Part shown: positions 46,546 through 57,140 of the stretch, piece by piece
Layout of the letters: the number at the start of each line of letters is the position of its first letter
How positions within the stretch are numbered: the stretch's first letter is position 1
Assembly (NCBI GenBank): GCA_037179385.1
Contig: CM074188.1
Location: 22,337,318-22,401,317 of the forward strand
Length of the DNA: 64,000 nt
Direction of reading: 5' to 3'
Origin: Holothuria scabra
Taxonomy: Eukaryota; Echinodermata; Holothuroidea; Aspidochirotida; Holothuriidae
Notes under the pieces: model-generated
Databases searched by the model: none
Seen by the model: the letters and a program-made list of their open reading frames with translations, nothing else
Told to the model about the DNA's origin: nothing
Made by a program: the position numbers and the translations under genes

Positions 46546-49283
46546 TGCCTAAAATGTAAAGAAAAATACATCAAACACTGTCAATTTGAAAGCAGGTAAG
46601 GTATTTGATGGCAAGGAATCACTACAGTAAGCCTTTTGGCTTTCTGGTTTAAAAAACATACAAACATTGAAGAGGTCTTTCAGGTTAGAATAATTGTTTT
46701 ATGTACTGTAGTGTTTAATGACAGTTTCCAAATAATTGTCAAATTAAAAAAAAAAAAAATACAGATCTTGCAAGACTAGATAGCCTCCACTGAGCAAGTC
46801 CGTTACCAATAATGGTGTTATACCTTGATCACCAATCACTTTTTGTTACTGTAGTTTTAAATCAATGTTCAAATGTAGTGCCGAAAAAAAACCCCAAAAA
46901 AGCCGGTTGAAAGTTGTTAAAACAAACTCATATTGCCCTTTAACAGTCTTTTGAGCATCATATAAGGTGTTTTTCGTGTTTGAAATTGGAAACAAACAAT
47001 GCTTTTCTTCAAAATTTGTAATGAGAAAAAGCTTCATCTCTTTTCTATGAATTATTGAGATATTATGATGTAGAAGAAATTTAAGTTGCATTAAACCTAA
47101 ATAACAGAATGATGTACTGCATGAAGTTAAATGATTTGAAGTGTCAGAAAACTGACTTCTCACTGTAAGTCAATTTCTTCAGTCTGACCTTCTCATTTAC
47201 TTACCACTGTTGAAAAAAAACTAAGAACTGTACAGTTTGCTGTTTTGTCAGAATTTTCTGATGGCGGAGTGTTTGTATTCATCGTGATAGGAAGGACATT
47301 TGAAATATTGTTTTGCTACTCTGGTTTTTACTTAGTTGTGTATTATTTTTCAATGATTACACAAGAAATGCAGGGCAGATTAAAGAGCCACTGCAAGGAA
47401 GTAGGTAGCAGACATCATATGGTATTCTTTTATGTTCTGATACACTGAAGGTAGTGTCAACTGCCAACTAAAAATCATTATCATAACCGTGCTCAGTAGT
47501 TGTGTGTTAAAGGGAAAATGCTTTTTGCCCCAATTTGAATTACTTACTGTAGTGGACAGGAGGAGACTGACAGTATTAAGTCTAACATACTGTATTCTTC
47601 ACACTTTGCAGGAAATAATCTAGCATTCAAATTTTGCGTAGAAGTTTTGAAGATTTTTGAGGTCTTTCACATGTTGTTTGTGAATATGTAAGGGTTATGC
47701 CCACAAATAATTGCTACACAAGTTTTCAATTGTGTAGCAAATTGCAATGCGATAATGGACAAATTATTCCCTGCTTTGGTCAAGAGCTTACTGTAGAAGG
47801 TGAATACTGTATTATGCAAAATGTTAATCTCAATTGAAATTTGTTCCCCACAGATGCTGCATCTGTAAGGGACATTCCCACACTGACTGAAAAACATGTT
47901 TATTTTCCAAGTAGTGCATAAACTTATTACCCTGAAGGGAGTAAAATTTCCCACAATTTTTCCTATGAATGTCTAGAAGAAGAAAGATCCCTGTGAAAGC
48001 AAAAAGATACTGCATAATTTAGACACTTATGTTCTTAACCAAAGAGCAAGGGCTACTGTATCATGTACTGTACATATTGTACTTACAGTAGCCTGGGTAT
48101 TTAAATTAGTCACCAGAAAATGTTCAAATGAACATGGGGGAGGGGGTTACCTCACTTCCTATGTTGTTAGAATCATTTTGTTTACAAAAAAAATGACATC
48201 ACCAAGGCTGGAAAAGTGTTTCACCCTGTTAGGACAATTCCGTTCTGTTCCCAGAAATAATGCTTTAAAGAATGGAAAACTGCAGAACGATGCAGAACGA
48301 AATTATGTTTATTTTATGTTAATTTCCTAGGTTAGGTTAGCAAATGCATAGTGAGTGCTACATAGCACTAAAAACTGTACATTGTAGCATGCTTTTGAAG
48401 CATGACAGGGTTGTCCCAAGTGGCTCAGTGTTTACATCCCATGAAGGGAGTAAATTTTCCACAATTCTCCTTATATTTTACAACACAGAAAACGGAAATG
48501 TTTTTCCAATCGCCACAGTTTCCCTCCAGATGCACTAATTTCCTGGGAAGGAGCCTGCCTACTAGCTTCCCACCCATGGACATCACAGCTATAGTTTGCA
48601 AATAGTTGATAACTTGAAGGCATGCTAAACTGAACATTGTTACAATGAGAGAGAATTATCTTTCATCTGGAGCCTTCCTTCATGCAATGATGCCAGTGTT
48701 TGCACATATAAAACCAAACATGCATGCATGTTTTGTGCATGCTTTAGGGTATATAATCATGATAACCAGAGCTAGCAGACTATGACATTCCTTCAAATAG
48801 CCTGCAGTAATTACTGTAGCTTCGAAGATGATCTCACGAGCAATAATGGGAATATATGTGAATAGGAGGCACGTAATTGCAGTGTATAGATTCCAACAGG
48901 GAGTACTGCATACTGTTTACATCTTCAATAAAGAGTAAAATGATGTAATTATCTTATTATACAATAGAATGTTAGTTTTCATTTCAAGAGCTGATTGACA
49001 TTTTGACCCTCTTGCAATGAGTGTAAAGCTACAGTAAAAGCTATTGTACAGTGCGTATGACTTGAAATGTTACTCATGGTCCAGTACACCCATTCAGTCA
49101 AATTGTAGCTGCATGCTGTATACTGTCCACTGCAATGCAAACAACAGTAACTCTTTTAAACCACAACCAATATATGTGGAAGTACTGTATACAGTATCTG
49201 ATACACACACATCAAGGTTTGCTGTACAATTGTGCAGTTTATCATACATTTTTGTTGCATTGATTCTGCAGTATGATTCTGCA
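46546..49283. other. Intron 3, unassigned
   Basis: No exon. About 47890-47990 and 48425-48520 share GAAGGGAGTAAA-TTTCCCACAATT-type sequence, a weak repeat. CATGCATGCATG occurs near 48720. Confidence 0.35.
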
Positions 49284-49552
49284 GTAAAAGGCAAGAGCAG
49301 TCATCTCAACATCAAGTACTGTAGTGTAGAAGACTGTCCTGCTTCATGATTGGCTGTTGAGAGTCATGTGACAATATTTTTCCCACTCAAATGTGAAAAT
49401 TACTAGCACTCACTGCTTGGACTACCTTGAAAGCAATATTGAAGTCCAAAAATATAATGTATTATAATTTGAAGAGAAATTAGAAAGAAAATCATGAGAT
49501 TCAGCTTTTCTTTTAAAAAAAAAAAGTTTGGGGAGACTGCACATGCCCTTAA
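49284..49552. mobile_element. TTAA-ended MITE family B, second copy
   Basis: The left end GTAAAAGGCAAGAGCAGTCA and right end GGGGAGACTGCACATGCCCT-TAA are inverted repeats. The interior matches 38861-39124. Non-coding. Confidence 0.6.
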
Positions 49553-50157
49553 CACTGTGTGGAATGTCAAATGGTGACATCCTGCAGCATTTCTCATTAA
49601 CAGTCTTTTCTGACAGTAGTTTCAGTGTTATTTAAGAAATTACACAAGTACAAGTATTGAAGTTGAGCACAAATACTGCGTGGTAGTTTTATGAAATGTC
49701 AAATTGATTTTTAAAGTAAATCATACTTTTGCAATAATAAGACTGAAAGTTTGATTTGATTAAAATTAACTGCAATAAAGGGTGGATGCACTCTTTTCAG
49801 TCATCTCAAGCTACAGTATATTTAATAATAAACAAGAAGGTGAATTGGACTTTAGGAAAGGAGTTTCAATTTCTTAGGAGGCTATTGAACAAGAAAAAAT
49901 GCAGAACACAGTACTGGGCGTCCCAGGCTTTCTACGGGCCCTATAATTCCCTTCATTTGCCCAACAAAATATCCATATAAACCCCATTTTTGGATGAAAA
50001 ATACACTAAATTTCCCCAATGATATGCTTGCAGAGCAGTAAAGAGTCCAGTGTTCCTTTTAAAATTCCAGGCAAGTAATGTCTGATTGATGTTGGGTCAT
50101 AGCATACTGTACATAGGTCAACAAAAACCAGATCCAAGGTGATTTAACATCTCCCAA

Positions 50158-50310
50158 ATGGAACCTACTGCCATTGTGCGTGATGCTCATCATAAGCAAT
50201 GGAATAGGGAAAACAAGCCAGTGAGCCACAACTGAAAAAAGGCGGAGGCCAGCTCGACTTGAACCAATAGGTTAGGAATTGGCCTGTAAAACTCTGTCTT
50301 ACTAACAAAT
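50158..50310 (+). mobile_element. SINE-like retroposon copy
   Basis: TGGAACCTACTGCCATTGTG, GGGAAAACAAGCCAGTGAGC and GGTTAGGAATTGGCCTGTAA correspond to 3440-3566. It ends in TCTTACTAACAAATT, so the tail is short here, in contrast to the long arrays at 1705 and 3567. Confidence 0.6.
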
Positions 50311-50393
50311 TGACATCTCCCACAAACCAAGCAGTTGCTATCAGCTCTCTGTCCAAACTAATTTGGGTAAAGCTGTAGAGAAACACAGCTGAT

Positions 50394-51463
50394 CAGGGTT
50401 GGGTTTTTGCCGGAAAAAACCTGTTTTTTCCGGGACAGCAGTAAAAACTGGTAATAAGTGGTTATTACCGGTAAAAACTGGTAGAAACTGGACAAAACTT
50501 CTGCGACAATTATAAGTGTGGGGTTCCTATAGCCCATCACACATGATGAATAATTCAAATGAGACAGAGTTGTTTACATGACTTAAAGATTCTATTTTAA
50601 CTTAAAAATTAAGCAATAAAACTTGCCAAAGCTAGAATGAAAACAAAAATGCCAGTATTACAATGTTAGGTATAAAGCCTTAAAAATTAAAAGTGGGAAA
50701 ACTTCAACTGCATACTAACAATAAAAGACTGAAAGTTAATGTTTTCAACAAAATTACCAGAATATCAAACAAGGTTTCACAAAATGAGGATAAATGAAAT
50801 TGTTCATGTTTATTAAAGTGGTATTAAACCTTCGTTAAAATTGTAAAAGGAATGGAAGGCTGTCATTTTTGGGAAAAACAAAGGTTGATATATATCTATA
50901 TATGTATAGCCAAAGTGGGCAAATGCACAATGCAACATATGGCATAGACTTCTTTATAGTGATACAGTTTGTCTTAGCTCTCTCCTTGCATACAGTATCA
51001 GTACAGCACAGTATACAAAGCAGTTTTGAAAAAAATTTCTTTGCCTTAATGTTTAGCTCAATACAACGTGAAAATTGATCATTTATATCACAGGTGAGAA
51101 AATAATGACGTACAGTAAGATTTCAATCTTCCTAACTAGATTTATACAGTACTTTATGGTACTGTATGGTGTCAGTGTAAATCTGGCAAAATGTGACACA
51201 AGTCACTAAAAATAATCCGTCCAGACCCTTACATGGTAAATTTAATAGCCTAAAATAGTCAGTTGTGATGTAAAATAATGATTTTCATCCTTTAACCTTT
51301 AAAAAATAAGAAAAAGTTGTCACTTAAAACATTTTATTCAATGCAGCAGAAAAGGTTTTTTCCATTTTTTGCATTTTTCGGCAAAAACCTGTTTTTACCA
51401 GGACGGTTTTTACTGGTAAAAACCACCGGTAAAAACCGCCTGTGGCAAAAACTGCCAACCCTG
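50394..51463. mobile_element. 1,070-bp non-autonomous hAT element with perfect 8-bp TSD
   Basis: The left end CAGGGTTGGGTTTTTGCCGG and right end GGCAAAAACTGCCAACCCTG are inverted repeats. CAGCTGAT flanks both ends (50386-50393 and 51464-51471). The subterminal regions repeat ACTGGTAA/TTACCGGTAAAAAC and GGTAAAAACCGCC motifs. No transposase frame is recognised. The insertion lies about 85 bp after a retroposon end. Confidence 0.88.
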
Positions 51464-51638
51464 CAGCTGATAACTAAATGTTGATTGACATTCCATCAAC
51501 GGACTTACTTTCATTCTAGTTCATCAGCAATTGCTTGTATGAGTCAGTTGTGCTCTGAAATATTGTAAACTTGCACACTGTGTATGGTGCAATATTTCTT
51601 TCTTGTGCTAGCTTCTGTGGCCCTGTCTTTGAGAGGCT

Positions 51639-51995
51639 TGGTCTCACTTGCGACACTTGGTATTACCCCATGTTTTCAATTAGGGAAAAAATCAGGTTAT
51701 GTCTGTGTTTTCCCAGTCTTGATCTTCACGTAACCCAGGTTTTGTTGGATAGCAAGTACTACTGTACCATAATAACGAGGTCAAATTTTTCACATACAGG
51801 GTACCAGTTGTTATAAAATTTAAGAAAATAAAGGTTATCAGCGTCATGAACACCTGTTACCTGGCCTGAGTAAAACAAACATGGTGTTTAAAACCACAGA
51901 ACCCTGTGATTTGAGGTTGATTTTGAGGCGGAAATTTAGACACCAACCCCCGAGAAAACCTGTGTTTGCATGTTACTTGAGCACAAGGTAATACA
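51639..51995. mobile_element. MITE with TGGTCTCA ends, copy 2 (inverted relative to copy 1)
   Basis: It starts TTGGTCTCACTTGCGACAC and contains CACCTGTTACCTGG, AACATGGTGTTTAAAACCAC and TTTAGACACCAACC, matching copy 1 in the other direction. The right border is only approximate. Confidence 0.45.
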
Positions 51996-53044
51996 GTGTT
52001 ACCTTAATCACAGTCAATAAACCACAGTCAATGAGTAATTTTCCTGGTATTGCTTAAACTGGCGGAGGAGCTCAAGTAAAACTAAATGTTGTAGAATTGT
52101 TATAGTCTGCGGTGATATAATAGAGCACGTACATGTGTTTGACTTAAATATCTTCTGGGGATTTCTTGATTCTTCTTCACCGTGACATTTGGCAAAGAAT
52201 TACAACCATGCAGTAGCTACAGTCGTATCTAAGCTGGGAACCCACCCATTAGTGCCAGCATGGGCTTACTGTACAGTAGCATACCAGAAAATTTGGGGCT
52301 CTACAAACACCCCCTAAGTTCACCAGAAATGGCCCTTCCCCAGTAGTCTAAAGCTGTCAGGTTAAGAGTGAAGAAATTCAGGTGATGTGTCTGAAAATGA
52401 AACTCTGACAATAGAATAGAGAAATATTAAATATCTGGCACAGGGGAATATGGAGGGCAACATTTAGAAGCAATATCCACCCTAAAGACCCCACTTTGAA
52501 TGGAATTTTATCTTCTCTATTAAATGTTGTCTAACATCTTTCATCGCAAATGATAAAATTCTAGTGCACTGGTAAATTATGTACAAACTGGGAATGTAAT
52601 AAATGCAGTTCTCTCAGTTAGTTAGGCCATCTTAAATTATGTTAGGTGCTTTGTTCATGGATGGATTGGTTACAGTAGTTTGTGTTGTTTTGTTTACGGT
52701 AACTAATAACAGCAAGTTTATCCGATTCTGTAGTATGAAAGATAGTGATCAAACTGAGGTTGACTCCTTTACAGTATACAGTATTTTATGCACATGATGT
52801 GTAAAATGGGAAGGTGGAGTAGAAATGAAATTTCAAATAAAGTGCTGGTACTCTACTTGCTGGTGGTAGCTAAATTAGTTTCTGAATTTTGCTATTTGTT
52901 GACATTATTTAACATTAATCAGGACCCTAAGCAAACATTATTTCTTCTGGAGGGAAATATTGCATTTAAAATGCACCCACATAGCATACTATACAAAAGA
53001 AAAAAAGAAGCTGATAAAATAAATGAAGAAAAAAAAAATCAGTA
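51996..53044. other. Intron 3, unassigned
   Basis: CpG-poor sequence without exon or recognised repeat. Confidence 0.35.
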
Positions 53045-53352
53045 TTAAAGGGCCAATCCTCTCACCACAAACTACAATTCTTGTACAGTAGGGGTAAACA
53101 GAAATTCTCAATTGGGCCAGCTATATGATTGGCAGCTAATTCAAACAATGCAGAATACCAAAGCTTATATTACATGGAATGAACTGTACTAAGAGTGTTT
53201 TGATTACATACATTGAGCTTTTCTAACTCACTCTAAAGCAATAAACTGAGATTGTGTCTGGATGACAATGAATTTCAGAAAATTGTGGGAGGGGCCAAAG
53301 TATGAAGGTTACGAGAATTGGTACTGTTTGGGTGAGAGAGTTGGGCCTTTAA
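53045..53352. mobile_element. TTAA-ended MITE family A, best complete copy
   Basis: The left end TTAAAGGGCCAATCCTCTCA and right end GTGAGAGAGTTGGGCCTTTA-A are inverted repeats of about 22 bp, with TTAA at each extreme. The 308-bp interior carries AATTCTCAATTGGGCC, GATTGGCAGCTAATTCAAAC, AATAAACTGAGATTGTGTC and AATTGTGGGAGGGGCC. This copy gives the clearest definition of the family. Confidence 0.8.
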
Positions 53353-53816
53353 TCATAATGATAACATTCAGCCCTTGTCAATAAACTACAGCAACAGACT
53401 TATCTTGACAAAACATTATGCTTAAAGATAATTTATAAAAGTTGCATCATTTGAATTTTTGAACGTTTGGGTGAACAAATAATTTTTGAGTAACAAGCAC
53501 CCAAATTTATTTTATTTTTTTATTTATCTGTGAAGAATCTATTTCTTGAAAAGACGGGTACTGTACCTCACTGCCTTCTTTTGAATTATCTGTCATTCTG
53601 AGATTAACAATATTGGTTTCAATGCCTTCTTTTGAATTATCTATCATTCTGATATTAACAAATAATATTGGTTTCAAAAGTATTGATATTCTGTGTAAAA
53701 TAACCACAATATTTCCCTTCAAGTAAATCATATCATCATTTAAGAGGCACAGGATATGGCTCATCTTCTGTCTATGTTTTTATCTTTTTTTTCCTATTTT
53801 TTTCCTATACCAACAG

Positions 53817-53945
53817 AAAAGAGGTAATCAGATTGATATGAATGTACTCCCTGCATGGAGAAAAGGTTACACTGGAAAAGGTGTAGTTGTATCCATATTG
53901 GATGATGGGATTGAAAAGGACCACCCTGATTTGAAAAATAACTAT
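53817..53945 (+). CDS. Furin-like convertase, coding exon 4 (catalytic Asp)
   Basis: It encodes residues 149-191 in phase 0 after a strong pyrimidine tract and the acceptor [32 protein letters not shown] is the conserved D.NV..AW..GYTG entry to the subtilisin-like domain. [20 protein letters not shown] carries the active-site Asp of the Asp-His-Ser triad in SILDDGIE, followed by the calcium-site region. It ends NNY with the donor TAT followed by GTAAGT. Compared with furin ([18 protein letters not shown]) it is nearly identical. The next exon, expected to start with a DP.ASFD.N..DPDP motif and then carry the HGT.CAG histidine motif, is not found before 64000, so intron 4 exceeds 10 kb. Confidence 0.96.
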
Positions 53946-54380
53946 GTAAGTACTGTAGCACAAAAGTTCCCTCTACTCAGTATATAAATTTTGTGATCCT
54001 GCCAAAATTCTCCTTAAAAAGTAAAAATGCATCAGGTGTTGAATATTAGCAAGTGGTGTCTACTGTATTCCACAAACAAGGTATACCCATGACTCTCTAA
54101 CTGGTGGATATAATAAATTCATGGAATGTGTTCACAAATTTGTATCACTTTGTTGATGTCTGTTTTTGCTGCTTAAGTAGAGTTTCACTTTGAGGTGATA
54201 TTTTAAAAATTTGTAGCATGGTTCCCATTCAAGTGGGTTCAGGGAACATATATTATGGAGTTGTGAATTAGTTTGAAAATATTTGAAAATTCATTAGTAC
54301 TGCTTAATCAGAAGAGGAAATGTTCCATTTACAATAGGCAGTTATTCTGTATTTCTAAAGATGACAGACATGCTAAACCA
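53946..54380. other. Start of intron 4
   Basis: No exon or recognised repeat. Confidence 0.4.
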
Positions 54381-54697
54381 GGAGGCCAATTTCACCAACA
54401 TTGATTTTAGAGATCATCGCTTATTCCCTTGCTAACAAAAAATCATCATTAATTGCGATGGGGATAGACTTCTGGTTTCACTAAAGCAACTGAGTGTAAC
54501 GATGGATTTCAACCTTTGTGTCTACTGTACAGTTACCACTAAAACTCATGGCAAACAACACAGCTTAGTGATGAAAAATTGATCGCTAAAGTTTAGTGAA
54601 ATCAATTTGAAAAAGCCCTTAATTGTGATTAGTTTTAAGATTAGTGATGGGTTTTGGCGTTACCGGTGATAGCTAGATTGAGTGAAATTGGCCCTAG
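54381..54697. mobile_element. MITE with GGCCAATTTCAC ends
   Basis: The left end GGAGGCCAATTTCACCAA and right end TGAGTGAAATTGGCCCTAGG are inverted repeats of about 12 bp. Internal TTAGTGAAATCAATTTG and GGTTTCACTAAAGC echo the end motif. About 317 bp, non-coding. Confidence 0.55.
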
Positions 54698-56269
54698 GTA
54701 TGATTTAGAAACATTGCTACCTTCCATCATGAAAGTCAATGGAATCATGCACAATACAGTGTCATCTGTGCAACTTCCCCATAGGTATAGAAACAGTGAG
54801 TGTCAGATGAATTTGTGATTCTTTCTGGGGTTTGGAGTGCTTTTATGTTACCTTACATTTGGTAAGCCACGCCCACTGCCAGGCAAAAATCAACAATGTT
54901 TCAATACAACAGTCACTTGTGGGTCACCAGCTGCTTCTCAGCTAGCTAAACTTGCTAGGGTACTACACCAATTTTTGCCCTACCAAAGGGATGGGGCTTG
55001 TTATCAAAGTGAAAGCACTCCATGTATGGGTTCACAATCTGATACTCTTACCAGAATTGGGTTCACCTTGAGAAAATGGGTTGGAACTATTGAATTAAAA
55101 GGATTTAAAGGTCTTCTGGAAAGAACTCTAGCCTAAAAAATCAGTTACCTTCTTTACATGTTTAGACTTGGTTTCAGAAAGGCTGTGTTTGGTTTGTGAC
55201 ATGCGTAGCCAATGAACTGAAGTACTGTCTTTTGAAAAAAAAAAAAGGAAGAAACTTGAAGGAACCACTTTTTTGCATGATACAGTAGTCTTCCTCATTG
55301 CAAAATTGTGTTTTGAATGAAGTGACAAAGTGAGATTATTGGGAACCACCCCCCTACAGTATTTATTTGCTCAACCCACTGAGTATGAGTAGAGGTGATG
55401 TGGTATGTTACTGTGGGCTGAAAATGTCTGCTTTTTCTTCAAAAACTTTCATCATATGTAATTGCTGGTCCCTTTGGTTCGTTCTTTTTGTTTTCCCCTT
55501 TCGTTCTTTCTTTTTTTTTCTTTTCTTATTTTTGAAAACTTGCAGTGAAGGTGCCTGTTTCAAGTTTCCATGACAATACATTGTTCGGAGAGTACAAAAT
55601 TCCACATTATTTATTGTGTCAACATATTAAACCTGTCTTCTAACATTTATCATAGAAGCAGTTTTATATTTTTTCCTCAGATACAGGGTGTTAAAATGAA
55701 AGTTTGTAAAAAACAGATGGTCATAATTTGGATTGGTAAAATATTGGCAGGTTATTTTGTGGAATGTATTGAATCAGCTGTGTAAATTTGCTTTTAGCTG
55801 ACAATAAACCAACTGCAAAAATAATAACAAGATGAAAGCAAATTATGAATTTTTAATGACCAAAGCTGTATCTCACAGATGGAATCGCAGAGTACAGGTA
55901 TGAAGATATTCCAGTGTGGTTTTTTGTGAAAAATTTTTCATTTTGAAGGTTTTTAATAGGAGTACTGTAAGTAGATACATTAATTGAATGCTGTTATTGT
56001 ATACATGTACAAGGCAAAGGTTAGGTTAGAAAGGTTTTTTTGCCTCAACTTGTAATCTTTTTCTATATGCCCCCAAAGCCTTTTTTGCCATTGTGGGGCA
56101 CTTGATTGTTACCCCTACTCCATTGCTTGTGCAAAATTTCATGCACAACAGCAAGCAGTAGGTTCCATTTTTAAGTTGTTGGTATGATCCTGCCTGAGAA
56201 TGGAACCTTTCATCTTTCAAGTGAGTGTCGGAAGGTATAACAAATTAAAATGAATTTCCCAGTCATAGA
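54698..56269. other. Intron 4, unassigned
   Basis: No exon of the convertase or other gene is recognised. The 99-residue frame at 54837-55136 has no known domain; part of it (about 54850-54950) resembles 14455-14580 (GCAAGCCATGAGG.., CAACAGTGTTTTAGAGTA), a diverged dispersed repeat. Confidence 0.35.
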
Positions 56270-56425
56270 ACCTACAGTACTGCCATTGTGCTTGATGCTC
56301 GATCAGCATAGGCAGTGTAGGAGGGAAAAGAAGCCAGTGAGCCACAACTGGAAAAAAGACTGTGGACTGTTTGACTTAACCAATCGGTTAGAAACTGGGT
56401 CGTAAAAAACTATCTTACCTAACCT
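56270..56425 (+). mobile_element. SINE-like retroposon copy
   Basis: GAACCTACAGTACTGCCATT, AAAGAAGCCAGTGAGCCACA and CGGTTAGAAACTGGGTCGTA match the family. It ends in TCTTACCTAACCTAATCC, a short variant of the CTAA tail. Confidence 0.6.
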
Positions 56426-56739
56426 AATCCAACCCAAAGTGTTAGTCTTTGTTAGATGTATGCTATGAAGTAGAAACTTGAAAAACCCTTTCCAAATCAG
56501 GGATGTTCAGAAAATTTCATTGCATGGAGCAGAAGCTTTGATTGAGCACTCTCCTGCAAGAGCCAAAAGGGGCAATTTGACAGATTTTTGAAGGATATTA
56601 AAACACATGACAGCTAACGGAGGAGACACCCCACTGGACCTACTGTACAGGTACAGGTACCTGTATTGCTGGATCCACTACTGTACAGTAAAAAGCAATT
56701 ACAAAAGATTGTGGTACAGAGTTTGGTGTAGGTACGGTA

Positions 56740-57140
56740 CAGGGCTCGATTTTCATGGTTGTCGGATTGTCCGGGACAACCAAAATTTCATACGGACAAC
56801 CAAAAGTTGAAAGTTGGTTGTCCAATGGACAACCATTTTTCTCTTACGGCAATGAGTTATATTTAGGCAGCTTGCTTTTATCTGATTGAAGAAGTATACT
56901 GCTGACTGATCAACTCTTTCAACTTTTTCCATCATACAGTTTCAGACTTCAAGTGTTATTGACTTGCAAAAATCATGTCTTTTTATTCTTCGAGACCAGT
57001 TGTACATAAATACAATAACTGTTTTGTACTGTAATTTTACGCAAAATGTTTCGGACAACTAACTTTTCGTTAGGACGACTAAACACACTGGAATGGTTGC
57101 CCGAAGGACAACCATAAATTTTTCTGAAAATCGAGGCCTG
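56740..57140. mobile_element. 401-bp hAT-like MITE
   Basis: The left end CAGGGCTCGATTTTCATGG and right end TCTGAAAATCGAGGCCTG are inverted repeats sharing CTCGATTTTCA. Subterminal GGACAACC/GGTTGTCC motifs recur at both sides (56776-56835 and about 57050-57115). CAGGG-type ends suggest hAT, but no matching 8-bp duplication flanks it. Confidence 0.65.

Noticed and set aside
54837..55136. 99-residue open frame in intron 4
   Set aside because: No known domain; part of it is a dispersed repeat also seen near 14455.
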